Below, piece by piece: positions 44,801-54,910 of a DNA stretch of 64,000 nucleotides. Each line of letters starts with the position of its first letter. Position 1 is the stretch's first letter. Source of the stretch: Ottelia alismoides. Lineage: Eukaryota; Streptophyta; Magnoliopsida; Alismatales; Hydrocharitaceae. Under the pieces are notes generated by a model. It did no database searches. It worked only from the letters and a program-made list of their open reading frames with translations, and was not told the DNA's origin. A program made the position numbers and the translations under genes. The stretch is taken from contig JAZKJV010000387.1 of NCBI GenBank assembly GCA_037367405.1, positions 992,001 through 1,056,000 of the forward strand, written 5' to 3'.

Positions 44801-47800
44801 AAGAGGCCAGATTTAGGGGCCCCGTATGTCAGATGTCAGATTAGTGAGCAGAGGTTCAACCGTACTCTATTAGATAGCGGATCGTCGATCAACCTTCTTC
44901 CGGCAGCCCTCCTCGACCACTTAGAGTTGGGCACTCTTAGACAGAGCAGGACATACCTTCAGTTTGCTGATCGGTCTGTCAAGAGGCCAAAGGGGTTGTT
45001 GCGAGACGTTGTCGTCACGATTCAGGGTTTGCAATTCCCCGTGGACTTCGTAGTGCTGGACATGGAGACCCCTGACTCGTTGACCGATTCCCCCATCATC
45101 CTCGGTCGCCCGTTCTTGGCCACAGCCAAGGCAGTGACTGACCATGACAGTGGGAAGGTATTCTTTCGCGTCGAGGGCGAGAGTATACAAATAGAGACGG
45201 TTAAGGACCACAGAGCCAGAGCTAGATCCCGCTCAGAGGACAGTACAGATTCAGAACAGCTGACAGACGCAGGACCAGACATCCACCAGGACTGTGATTT
45301 TGTGATCACAGATGATGAGGCAGTTTGGGCAGATCCTGCAGCACAGACCATCCTCTCATATTCAGATACAGTTGATGCAGAATTGATAGCAGAGGATAGT
45401 CTGGAGAGCACAGCCTTGGTTCAGGATACTATTGAGTCAGCAGAGTCGGACCTTGATCGCGACACGATTTTCAGTGATGGTGGTACTGAGGCCACCCTGC
45501 TATATGGTGGTGCTGATGCCACCTTGTTCTCCGGTGGTACTGATGCCACCGAGTCTGATATAGATCCCTCGGATTCAGAATCTGATTGGGCAGATTGTGA
45601 TGATCAGATGCCAGATCTGGATCCACCTGAGCCTATAGATGAGGAGGAGGTAGAGGCAGAACAGATCAGAGACAATGCAGAGGACCCGCCTTCTCCAGAT
45701 CCAGTTTGTGAGAGTTCGTTATCATTTTCCCAGGCAAATTTGGCAGAATTGTCTGCATACACACATCTTCTTCAGAAGCCAGATTTGCCAGCACCCAGCT
45801 GTCCAGAGCTGAAGCCGCTCCCTACTTCGCTGAAGTATAGATTCCTTGCGGGAGAGTCTGAGATGTACCCAGTCATCATCTCTGCTGATCTGACTGAAGA
45901 GCAAGAATCCCGTCTGATGGAGGTTCTTGAAAAGAACCGCAAGGCAATTGGATGGAGCGTAGCAGATATCCATGGGATTAGTCCCTCATTGTGCTCCCAC
46001 CATATCTATCTCGAGGAAGGGGCAAAGCCGTCGCGTGAGTTCCAGCGGCGACTGAACCCCAACCTAAGAGAGGTTGTCATGAAGGAAATATCAAAATGGT
46101 GGAGTGCAGATTTTATTTATCCCATTTCCGACTCCAAGTGGGTGAGCCCCTTGCATGTGGTGCCCAAGAAGACGGGCATCACGCCTGTGATCAGTGAGTC
46201 GGGAGAGGAGATTGCTACACGAGTACCCACCTCTTGGCGGGTCTGCGTTGACTACAGGAGACTCAACCAGGCCACCAAGAAGGACCATTTCCCCCTGCCC
46301 TTTATAGATCAGATCATTGAGAGACTGGCAGGGAAAAGCCATTACTGCTTTCTGGATGGGTACTCGGGCTACAATCAGGTGGCCATCGCTCCTGAGGATC
46401 AGGAGAAGACCACCTTTACCTGTCCCTTCGGTACCTACGCCTTTCGACGCATGCCATTTGGGCTATGTAACGCCCCTGCGACTTTTCAGAGATGCATGCT
46501 GTCAATATTTTCGGACATGGTAGGGGAGTGTTTAGAGGTCTTCATGGACGACTTCTCGGTTTACGGCGACGGATTCGATTCCTGTCTTGACTGCCTAGAC
46601 CGAGTGCTCCAGCGATGTATTGCTACCCGCTTGGTTCTGTCTTGGGAGAAGAGTCACTTCATGGTGACTCAAGGGACGGTGCTTGGCCACATCATCTCCA
46701 ACAGAGGCATGGAGGTTGATCCAGCCAAGGTCGATGTCATTAGGAAACTCACACCGCCGTCCAATCTGAAGCAGTTACGGTCATTTCTGGGGCACGTTGG
46801 TTTTTATAGGAGATTTATTCATGATTTCAGCAAGATTGCCCGACCGTTGACTGACCTTCTGACGAAAGACACCGAGTTCCTTGTCGATGACAAGTGTCTT
46901 TCGTCCTTTGAGACTCTCCAGCAGTGTGTTATTGAGGCTCCTGTCCTTCAGCCACCCGATTGGTCTCTTCCATTCGAGATCATGACGGACGCCTCTGATT
47001 TTGCCGTAGGGGCAGTGCTGGGACAGAGGAGGGATGGAGTGCCATTTGCCATACACTATGCTAGCCGCACATTGGATTCCGCCCAGCGGAATTACACAGT
47101 CACAGAGAAGGAAATGCTAGCAGTAGTGTTTGCCCTAGATAAGTTCAGATCGTATATCATTGGATCTAGAGTGACTTTGTATACCGACCACACCGCCATC
47201 AGGTACCTCATGTCAAAGAAGGATGCCAAGGCCAGACTTACTAGATGGATCCTTCTACTCCAGGAGTTCGACATTGAGATCAAGGATAAGCCTGGAGTCA
47301 AGAATGTGGTGGCGGACCATTTATCCCGATTAGAGCAGCCTGAGGATTCTGAGCAGATTGATCCCATTTGTGATACCTTCCCAGATGAGGCGATCCTTGC
47401 TATCGCCTCACTCCCGTGGTATGCCGATATTGTGAACTTTCTCGTTGCTGGGAAAGTCCCACAAGATTGGCCCAGGCAGAAGCTTGAGACCTTCTTTGCG
47501 AAGGCCAAGTCCTACCACTGGGAGGATCCCATCCTTTACCACGAAGGAGGGGATAGCATCTGGCGTCGGTGTATTCCTCAGGAGGAGCACCATAGTGTCC
47601 TCACTTACTGCCACAAGCTTGAGGCAGGAGGACATCATTCTGGGAGGAGAACGGCACAGAAAGTGCTCCAATCCGGCTTGTGGTGGCCTACACTCTTCAA
47701 GGACTCTGATGAGTTCGTGAAGAGATGTACTGACTGTCAGAGGATGGGCACTTGTGGACAACGTGATATGATGCCGATGCAGCCCATTCATTTCTGTGAG

Positions 47801-48697
47801 GTTTTTGACGCATGGGGCATCGATTTCATGGGTCCATTCCCTAAGAGTCAGGGATTTGAGTACATTCTGTTGGCCGTAGATTATGTTAGTCGTTGGGTTG
47901 AGGCTATCCCCGCCCGAGCCGCAGATGCAAAGACAGTTTGCAGATTTTTGAAGAAGCACATCATCATGCGGTTTGGGGTTCCACGAGTTCTGATTTCTGA
48001 TGGGGGATCTCATTTCATCAACGACCAGGTGAAGGCACTTGCTAGAGAGTTCAGTATAGACCATCGTGTTGCCACACCATACCATCCACAGACGAATGGT
48101 CTAGCTGAAGTGTCGAATAGGGAGATCAAGAATATTTTGCAGAAAGTCGTCCGCCCTGACCGAAAGAATTGGTCACAGCTTTTGGACTCGGTCTTGTGGG
48201 CATATCGGACGTCTTTCAAGACTCCATTGGGTACATCTCCCTTTCGCCTCGTTTATGGCAAACCTTGTCACCTACCAGTTGAGCTGAGGCACAAGTCACT
48301 CTGGGCAGTTACAGACATATTGATGGATCCAAATGGTATAGGAGACCAGAGGAGGGCAGAGTTAGCCGCCTTGGAAGAGCTTAGAGATGCAGCTTTCTCA
48401 AGCAGCCTACATTATAAGGAGAAAGTCAAAGAGTGGCATGATTCTCATATCAGCCACAAGCATTTTGAGATTGGACAGAAAGTATGGCTGTTTGATGCAA
48501 GGCTACGATTATTTCCAGGGAAGCTACAGAGCAAATGGAAAGGACCCTATTTGATCAGAAAGGTACACGATAACGGTAGCATTGATATATCTGAGTTATC
48601 TTCTGAGAGTACCTTCCGAGTGAACGGCCAGCGGCTCAAACCATTTCTAGATCATGAGCCGCGGGACGTTATTATTGCCGCTATTCATTTTGCGTGA
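41840..48697 (+). CDS. Gypsy gag-pol polyprotein, 2285 aa, intact
   Basis: The start ATGATG at 41840 is the first of a frame open to 48697. Domains: N-terminal region with an Ala run (about 153-167); gag capsid domain (about 198-355, FKFPPNTLQMLPHFHG to SYFAKD); Gln/Pro-rich linker (about 480-660); GGT(D/E)A repeats (about 770-838); aspartic protease (Asp1012 in LLDSGSSINLLP, then ILGRPFL); three more GGT(D/E)A repeats (about 1214-1237); reverse transcriptase (about 1397-1640, FMDD at 1568-1571); RNase H (Asp1717 in TDAS, then TDHTAI); integrase with HHCC finger (about 1925-1965) and DD35E triad (Asp1995, Asp2054, Glu2090). It copies the element RNA into DNA and inserts it. No CCHC knuckle and no chromodomain are seen. 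With every catalytic residue present and no stop, it may still be functional. Confidence 0.95.
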   Translation: MMGRRSLRQPLDAPLSGAATPSSRLAHESRDQLSGPEYDSTLFPLDPLSFPTERHEPEERRIDLTEPELGSSDFADIPMAGAGSSDDRQPEHFVLDQGAINSTLIASLETVQQQLRDQGAFMIEMRRELERLRRERDEPSEPEDIPDADAEAAAAAAAAAAAAAAAGGGPPRTMRELHNPGSTLMHHWVVVPAIVGDFKFPPNTLQMLPHFHGLATEEPHLHLQEFLMICSTVHDRHVDQDTIRMMAFPFSLADRAAAWLKHLGKFVYTWDQLRTEYLNKYYPLGRTNAARALINNFSMLPNEQFHEAWERFRELLDRCPHHDISKPNLVQSFFSGMTPELQGLVNASCGGSYFAKDHNQVWAIYEEMAENYMVMSQTRLYTQRSQQPPGPVQYQRIARVDAGPSSSSTVAAAQAESATADMGIISEKLDRMEIIEKKQCQGITQMEQMAQTLSDMKTQLLCLQEAQTAPQPRLLSRGDSGGSRSSSQRSSSLQQPRQVHLVQAEPYQQQQPSYQSPPSPDLQMVVYQPDQPLAALPPDPFDAEPLMDVNGIWYDRPQPGIRRDHPGFRWGNGGNQSQQQPAGQGGQYSQQRDHQQPPAYQPHQPSSFVPRPYQQQGQNWRREQQAHQQQHHSSYPSQPQQHQVQQPQYQRGNPSGSHESPAMDDLARLFTEQQATFRREMDEFRQEMRDLMRGKAAIPAQIEPNPNSLKRKSEQVVHTDFATPSDSFDDTSSDLFDADFVTLRSGRKPAGGASSERQREDPYRAPDEEEQSGTEAAHHDDGGTDATRDADPTGGTEAAASPYRGGGTDATSRAKPASGTEAARRLVVEPARGGTDATNIYSDRNVVFPRMNVSQNFNLNKGKGLVSSDPTVVNDVCEDPVIEPSRPIPSPSSEKDPVIPFPRALELGKGKKKEKDPKKREQEEFSQSMIDRFHIQLTLNEALQHIPLLQRSLRDKTTVRRTKRNKTAEIHVLTKATCYAIQNHLPTKRPDLGAPYVRCQISEQRFNRTLLDSGSSINLLPAALLDHLELGTLRQSRTYLQFADRSVKRPKGLLRDVVVTIQGLQFPVDFVVLDMETPDSLTDSPIILGRPFLATAKAVTDHDSGKVFFRVEGESIQIETVKDHRARARSRSEDSTDSEQLTDAGPDIHQDCDFVITDDEAVWADPAAQTILSYSDTVDAELIAEDSLESTALVQDTIESAESDLDRDTIFSDGGTEATLLYGGADATLFSGGTDATESDIDPSDSESDWADCDDQMPDLDPPEPIDEEEVEAEQIRDNAEDPPSPDPVCESSLSFSQANLAELSAYTHLLQKPDLPAPSCPELKPLPTSLKYRFLAGESEMYPVIISADLTEEQESRLMEVLEKNRKAIGWSVADIHGISPSLCSHHIYLEEGAKPSREFQRRLNPNLREVVMKEISKWWSADFIYPISDSKWVSPLHVVPKKTGITPVISESGEEIATRVPTSWRVCVDYRRLNQATKKDHFPLPFIDQIIERLAGKSHYCFLDGYSGYNQVAIAPEDQEKTTFTCPFGTYAFRRMPFGLCNAPATFQRCMLSIFSDMVGECLEVFMDDFSVYGDGFDSCLDCLDRVLQRCIATRLVLSWEKSHFMVTQGTVLGHIISNRGMEVDPAKVDVIRKLTPPSNLKQLRSFLGHVGFYRRFIHDFSKIARPLTDLLTKDTEFLVDDKCLSSFETLQQCVIEAPVLQPPDWSLPFEIMTDASDFAVGAVLGQRRDGVPFAIHYASRTLDSAQRNYTVTEKEMLAVVFALDKFRSYIIGSRVTLYTDHTAIRYLMSKKDAKARLTRWILLLQEFDIEIKDKPGVKNVVADHLSRLEQPEDSEQIDPICDTFPDEAILAIASLPWYADIVNFLVAGKVPQDWPRQKLETFFAKAKSYHWEDPILYHEGGDSIWRRCIPQEEHHSVLTYCHKLEAGGHHSGRRTAQKVLQSGLWWPTLFKDSDEFVKRCTDCQRMGTCGQRDMMPMQPIHFCEVFDAWGIDFMGPFPKSQGFEYILLAVDYVSRWVEAIPARAADAKTVCRFLKKHIIMRFGVPRVLISDGGSHFINDQVKALAREFSIDHRVATPYHPQTNGLAEVSNREIKNILQKVVRPDRKNWSQLLDSVLWAYRTSFKTPLGTSPFRLVYGKPCHLPVELRHKSLWAVTDILMDPNGIGDQRRAELAALEELRDAAFSSSLHYKEKVKEWHDSHISHKHFEIGQKVWLFDARLRLFPGKLQSKWKGPYLIRKVHDNGSIDISELSSESTFRVNGQRLKPFLDHEPRDVIIAAIHFA
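44154..44353 (+). repeat. Six hairpin/GGT(D/E)A repeats upstream of protease
   Basis: Short inverted repeats at 44154-44169, 44183-44200, 44219-44236, 44255-44272, 44292-44307 and 44336-44353. Consensus GGYGGTACTGANGCCRCC. Copies alternate between stems GCGG/CCGC and GTGG/CCAC. Each encodes GGTDAT or (S/G)GTEAA. Confidence 0.9.
45479..45551 (+). repeat. Three hairpin/GGT(D/E)A repeats downstream of protease
   Basis: Same motif at 45479-45496, 45506-45523 and 45533-45550, spaced exactly 27 bp (nine codons). The third has an extra outer pair (CGGTGG/CCACCG). They lie between the protease and reverse transcriptase domains. Confidence 0.9.
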
Positions 48698-48828
48698 GAT
48701 GTGGTCTTTTGACTCACATCTTTTACATCTCACGCCTGATTTTCACCGTTCCTCCGCCTGTATAGATCCAGTTGTCCATATCATTCTATTCTTTAGTCCC
48801 ACATCCCGTCTCTCATCTTATGATTATG

Positions 48829-49181
48829 CTATACTTAGGGTGTACTTTACCCTAAGTATAGGGGGGATGTCGGACCTGTGAGTATTCTTTCCATTCTTTC
48901 TGCTCTTGTTTTTGCTGCCTATACTTAGGGATATTTTACCCTAAGTATAGGGGGGGCAGATTCTGTATATTCTTCACTCGGCTTTCCCTTCATGTACAGC
49001 TTTCTATACTTAGGATTAGTTAATCCTAAGTATAGGGGGAGACCACCGAGTCCCTCTCATTCTATTCATTTATTCGTTCCTGTACTTAGCCATTCCTTTT
49101 CACTTCCCTTTTACTAAGCACGAGTTATGTCTTCTTCATCGCTCTTGATCACTCTGAGGACATCGTTCGAGCTAAGTATAG
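48829..49181 (+). repeat. Array of polypurine-tract-like hairpins
   Basis: Three near-perfect stem-loops, each followed by a G run: 48829-48861 (ctatacttaggg ... ccctaagtatag then ggggg), 48919-48950, and 49004-49035. A fourth right arm (gctaagtatag plus G7, 49171-49188) pairs with a distant left arm (tgtacttagc, 49081-49090). The G-run ends resemble the true polypurine tract at 50731-50746. Confidence 0.85.
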
Positions 49182-50730
49182 GGGGGGTGTGTATATATTT
49201 CATATATACTTTAGCCATAACTCGTACTTTGTGTGAGTGTGTTAATAAATAAAATGGCTAAAAATCACAAAAATTAAAAATTTTTTTCATGAACATAAAC
49301 CTCTTTTATTCTTGCACATACATAGCTAGTGTACAAATTATTTTTGTAAAAATGATTTCAAAAATCTTTTGTGTAAAGCTTGTGTAAATATTTTGTATCA
49401 AAATTATGTATATAGTAAAAATTTTTTTTCAAAATGTTTTGAAAATCAAAAGTTTGCAAAAATCTTTTGTAAATGTGTGTAAATATCATTTTGCAAAACT
49501 TGCACTTCATGCATCATTCATTCATGATTTCAAAACATTTTTCAAAAATTTTGCATGATTGTAAAATATTTGTAAATAGCATCTTTTGTACATATATGTA
49601 TATAGTTTTTCCTGGATGAGAGTTGACATTTAAACTAAGCCTGGAATTAAATTGAGAAATGGAGCTTGAAAAGATCTTAATCCACCGAATTTCAAGAGGA
49701 ACCTTATAGGACTTAGGGTTAAAGCTTTTCAGGTCCATAAGGACTTAATTCTTTGAGTCCACTAGGCTATGAGCATATGTCATCTTGATGAGCCTAAGTA
49801 GAGCACTTAACAACACACGCATGACTCTCAGAGACAATGGCTTCACTTGCACCTGCACTTTACACATGGCTCTCCATGGATGAGGTGGTGAGGAGGCAGT
49901 TTCCTTTGGCTTGGGGTAGCATATGAGGGTAGTACTTCTAGGCGGAACCTCTCTTCTTCTTATAGTGAAGGAAGTGCACCTCAACTCGGTCTAGTGGTGT
50001 TGAAAGCTAAAGACAGAAGCTGTGGGTTGCAATAAAGCTTCAAAAGAGGGATAGTCTACTGGCTCAAGGGGAAATTTCTTATATATGCTGCACCATGAAG
50101 ATATGTGTACAGAAGTCTTGAAAAAAAAAATGCAAAAAGAACTCCAAAAAAGTGGTGGGTCGGATTGAAAATTTAATAACCCCACCGGAGTGAAAAGCAA
50201 AAGCTTATGGTATCATGTTACATCTCATGAAGCTTGCAGCGGGAGACTTAGCTACACTGGCTAAGCTTCCAAAACTCTATACTTCTACCCCCTCTTCTTG
50301 AGCCGGTTGCACTTGAACTTAGAAGGGAATACCCCGCTTCTCGAGGAAAGAGTTGCTAGACGGAGGCATTAGAGTTACCAGGTTGAGGGAGGTTGTTTCT
50401 TTGTCACTTCTGAGGTGGGGAGCCACATATCACTTACACCGCAAGGAAAAGATTCATGATCATTAGAGTTTGTGTATGTAGACTTGTTCTGATCTGGTTT
50501 ATTGAGGAGTCTTGTCCATAGACTGGTGGAACTCGGAGGTAGTTGAGTTTTAGGCTTAAGTCCAAATAAGGTTCCGACACATTAATAATCCAAAGATCTA
50601 ATCAAGCTCCATATTTCAATTTAATGAAGGAAAATTTAATAAGTCAACCTTGATCCATGTACATCCTCTTTTTCTTTTTCTTTCTTTTTCACTTCTTTTT
50701 CAAATAAGTGTTTGCTAAGGGACTAGCAAA

Positions 50731-50746
50731 GTTAAAGCATAGGGGG
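50731..50746 (+). other. Polypurine tract of the Gypsy element
   Basis: gttaaagcataggggg ends immediately before the TGATGAAT start of the 3' LTR, the expected place for plus-strand priming. Confidence 0.8.
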
Positions 50747-53700
50747 TGATGAATACCCATTCATCACTCTTTATTCTATTATTTTAGCTACAAAAACCTT
50801 TGCAAATACATGTAGATATGTGTAAATACAAATAATTACCAAAAGCATGCATTGTGTAAAAACCTATAATTAGCATGTTTTTGTGCACAAAATAAAAGAA
50901 TAAAGAGCAAAAAGAAAAAGAGGGAAATATTTAGAATAAATATTGAGCAACCTAACCCAAGGGAGGGCTCAGCATGGGCCTGACCGCATAAAAGCCAAAG
51001 TAGAGGGAGATAGGAGCTCATGTGTATATACTTCTGTAAAATTCAATAAATTATATATTTTCCTCACCCAAAAATATGTTGTAAGTATCCTTGTCTATAT
51101 TGTGTATATTTAAAAAAAAACTATTAAAAACAAAATAAAAAGATAAAAATCAAAAATTCAAAAATACCCTTCCTTCACCATGTGTATAAACCACACCATT
51201 GTATTTATTTAACCTTGTAAATAAATTCAATTATTTTCAGAACTTTTTGTGAATATTCTATGGCATATTTTGTAAATAACAAGAAACAAAACAAAAATCA
51301 AATAAAAATTACAAAATTGAAAATACAAAAATACATTGTATAAATACCATGTATATAAATGTATATATCTATTTATTTCACCCTTATATATATTTAATAA
51401 AAATAAAATAAAAATATTCTTTTATTCCATATTTTATGGTGTAAATAAATAAAATACAAAATGAGCATAAAAATACATAAAAATAACAAATAAAAAATCA
51501 AAAATAAAAAAAACCATATAGTGTACATATACCTATGTATATAGCTACCATATTTTTATTTCCAAAAATTAATTAAAAATCACCAAAAAATAGAGAAAAA
51601 TAAAAGAAAAATATTTCATGTTTTGAGTTTTCTTTAATTCGGCCTATTTCTACCCTAAAATAAATAAACAAAAATCGCGCACACGTGGCCGCTCCTGATT
51701 GGTCCACGGGGGACTGTTGACCCCAGTCAACTCCCCCGCGGACTCCTTCCTTTTCTGGAAGCTGCGTGCCGCGCCTCCTTCTCCGATTTTCCCACGCGAC
51801 TCCAGGCTGTCCCCCACGCATATCTCGCGCCCGGATTCTTCGCCGTTCATCCCTCTCCCTCGCCCGATCCTCCGCCATCAAATCCACGCCTTCCTTAGCC
51901 GTCCACCCTCAACCCTAGTCGACGCTGTCACCATATATATTCTTCCCTCCGCCGCCTCCGCGCCCCATCTTTGGATCGCCATCCTTGTTCCCGTGACCTC
52001 CAGAGCATAGCCCGAGGTGACAGCTCGAGGTTGACCCTGTTGCAGTGAGGTGAGGGTGTCCCTTCCATCGATCCGGCGTTCTTCGCCGCCGTGCTCCGCC
52101 ACCAGCGTCGAGCATCGAGCCTCGGGCCGAGACGACCCTCGAGGCTACGACCAAGAGCACCCCCTGCTCTTCCCCAGTCTCTCCGACCACCCAGGTAGAA
52201 TCCTTAGGCCGTAGGATAGCGTAGATTTCGATTTCTTAGTTACTGTTAGCGTAGCTCCACCGCCATCGCCAGCCAAATCCGATCACCCATCTTCCATTCC
52301 GACACCGCCATCATCTCCGCCAGACCTCTCCGCACCTTCTTCACCCCTCCACACAACCCAGATCGCACAGGATCTGGGAATCGAGCTCCTCCGCCGACCA
52401 CCTTCGTCGGAGCTCGCCATTCCGACTCACAGACCACCTTCACGCCGCCTAACCGGGTCGAGGCACTTTGCCCTCGACCCGCGAAGCTTCTTGTCCACTT
52501 TGCAGGTCCAAAGGGAGCCGTCTGAGGCTTCCCAACTTCAAGCCAGGAGCTTCTCCTCTGCCGACCTCGCCGGAGCCTTCCAGGGCTCGGCCGAGGCATA
52601 GGAGACCCGCAGCAGCTGCGCAACCTCACGCCGGATCTTCTCCGACCTTCAGGCGCAGCAGAGGAGGACCGGAGTGCACGCAGGAGGCCTGCGAAGTTCG
52701 CCGGCCATCAGTTCTTCCTCCACCTTCCAGAGCCGTCCGATGCAGCCCTCGCTCCAGTTCTAATCCCAACCGTCGATCTATAGAGGAGCAGCAGCCGTCG
52801 ATCCATCTGAGGATCTCATCTGGACCGTTGTAGCCGAGGAGAGAGGCACCAGACCCCAGCACCGCTTGATTTTCCACGTGGACCTCTCTCCGCCGTCGAT
52901 CGAGCCGAAGAGGAGAAGAGAAGAGTAGCGCCCGCACATCCAGCCGTCAGATCACCCACGTGGCGCGCATCCGACCGTCGGCTAATAAAGGGGTAAATAT
53001 CGTAGGGCCCCCTCGTAGTTTGTTAATTTCTTTTTAGTCCTGTAATTTTTAATTCAAGTTGTTTATTTTCTGGGATATTTGCACTAAGGACCTCGTATTT
53101 ATTCTATTTGCACTTATACCCCCGCCTGTTGTGAGACACGTGCGTCGTCACGTGTTATTCTGGGTTATTTGCAATATGTGCCTTGTAGTTCTGGATGTTA
53201 TTCATTGAATGAAAAGTTTTGTTTATTTGCATATATACCCCTGTGAGCATTGTTTATGCGCATGTGCGTTATTTATTGGGAATTTTGCAACCATACCCCT
53301 GGGCTTTTGATACGAGTTATCAAATAGCCCTAGGACTTGGTTTTTATTGCAATTTGGTCCCTGTGTGCCCCAGCCACGCGCGAAGCGCGTGACTTGCTGG
53401 GTATTTTGCACCAAGGCCCCCAGATCTTTGGGTATTTGCACATAGGTCCCTGTGCACAGTGCCCCACCTTTATTTTTGAATAAAATATCAAACGACCTCC
53501 AAATCCAATGAGATTTTGACACATGGCTCCTGCCATGGTGTAGGAATTTCTATGATTTTTGGGGACATTTTTGATTTCATTTATTATTTTTAAAAATTCA
53601 AAAACACATATTTTTGCCACTGTTTGACTTTAAAAATACCAAAAAAATATAAAAACTCCACCAAAAATTCTAAAAAAATTAGATATTGTAATTTGCTTGC

Positions 53701-54404
53701 TGTTTGACTTTCCAGCCGATTTTGGTGATTTTTCATCAATTAAAAACCCTAAAAATTGAAAAACCCCTAAAAACCCATAAAAATTATAATAAATAAATTA
53801 AAAATCCAAAAACAATAATTAGGGTGCCTAAATTTTCCTTATTCTTCATAGATTACAGGAAAATTACCTCCAAGGTTGATTGAAACTCTTGAATATTTTA
53901 TTTTTGAGTTTTTAACCTTGCTGGACAGTACCTTGGTGTTTCTGCCTTGTTTGATTTTTAATAAATAATTTACTCATTAGAAAAATCCCAAAAATTCACC
54001 AAAAACAGTAAAAAACTTAAAAAACCTAAAAGTCAATTTTCTGGAATTTTTGCATCATTTTTGGTGTGTGTAATAAATTGTTGAAGTCCCCTTGTTTTCC
54101 TTTTCTTTCATTTTCTCATCTTTTAAAAAAATCTAAAAAAAATATAAAAACAAATAAAAACCACAAAAATATGTTCTCTTGGATTCTGACTACATCGTAG
54201 GCTATTTAGCCAATCTGTGCTCCTTGAGTTCGACCCTGGGAGCTATACCAGGTTAATTTTATAGCAGGACCACTTCTCTGTGTTTCATTGATTTTATCTT
54301 CATGTGTGGTTCATTTTCTTGATTGACACGTTCTGAGCGATTGAGGACAACGACATTGTGATTTATTTTCTACCTCAGTTGTTAGTGTGATTTCCGTGTC
54401 GTCA
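50747..54404 (+). repeat. 3' LTR of the Gypsy element
   Basis: 3658 bp, TGATGAAT...CGTGTCGTCA. Compared with the left LTR it has one extra A (near 51112) and a few substitutions (for example near 52559, 52689, 52865, 53564, 54032 and 54397). It is followed by the target duplication GTGAC. Confidence 0.95.
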
Positions 54405-54409
54405 GTGAC

Positions 54410-54539
54410 CGACCACTGTTATATCTGATTGTTCTTTCTTTCATGTGCTTCTGAGTTTGTGGGTGATTATGCATCCTCTTCCGTATCCAGGAGCCCGATA
54501 TCCGAGAGGAGACGATACCAATGTGTCGTGTTCCTAACA
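54410..54539 (+). repeat. Copia C 5' LTR, right part
   Basis: Resumes the LTR interrupted at 36901 (cgaccactgttat..., cttccgtatcc, gaggagacgatacc) and ends TCCTAACA. The primer site tggtatcaaagc follows at 54542-54553. Confidence 0.88.
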
Positions 54540-54910
54540 AGTGGTATCAAAGCTTGATTCGACGACAACAAAGGATACACTGCAGCAGATCAGAGCGAGA
54601 TTCGACATCAAAGAGATGACACAACACAACAGGTATGCTTTCTTCATAGGTAGTTAAGATCTAACGGTTATGGTGAACCGTTGAGATCGAGAGCATCCAG
54701 AGTCTGATTTGAGGTGATCCAAGAGTCCAGCTAGGGGTTTTTGCGCACTCCGGACGAGTTGGATGGTTTTGGATCGGGAGGATTCTGCTTTGTTATTTGA
54801 TATTGTATAAGGAGGTACGATAAGAAAGCGATGGTGAAATTTACATCGAGGGATGCATCATTCTCCGTGGAACCCTCCAACGGTTAGAATGACTTCACCT
54901 TCTGGCAACA

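Larger units (their letters stand above)
48698..50746 (+). other. Gypsy 3' untranslated region
   Basis: Two kilobases between pol and the 3' LTR without a coding frame. In related Athila elements an env-like gene often lies here; none is recognisable. The region opens with the hairpin array (48829-49181), continues AT-rich and ends with the polypurine tract at 50731-50746. Confidence 0.7.
36902..54404 (+). mobile_element. Athila-like Ty3/Gypsy LTR retrotransposon
   Basis: LTRs 36902-40558 (3657 bp) and 50747-54404 (3658 bp) differ by one A and about six substitutions in my reading. A perfect 5-bp duplication GTGAC flanks the element (36897-36901 and 54405-54409). The primer site is complementary to tRNA-Asp, the type used by the Athila lineage. 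The single gag-pol frame is intact, the reverse transcriptase has FMDD, and integrase has no chromodomain. No env-like frame follows pol. The long non-coding region after pol ends in the polypurine tract aaagcataggggg. This is the youngest insertion in the window. Confidence 0.96.

Noticed and set aside
42190..48219. Many minus-strand and shifted frames across the Gypsy gag-pol
   Set aside because: Shadows of the 2285-codon frame; for example the repeated ASVPP frame at 44173-44358 is only the complement of the GGT(D/E)A repeats.
48698..50746. Possible env-like gene after Gypsy pol
   Set aside because: No frame of useful length, transmembrane segment or signal peptide in this region.
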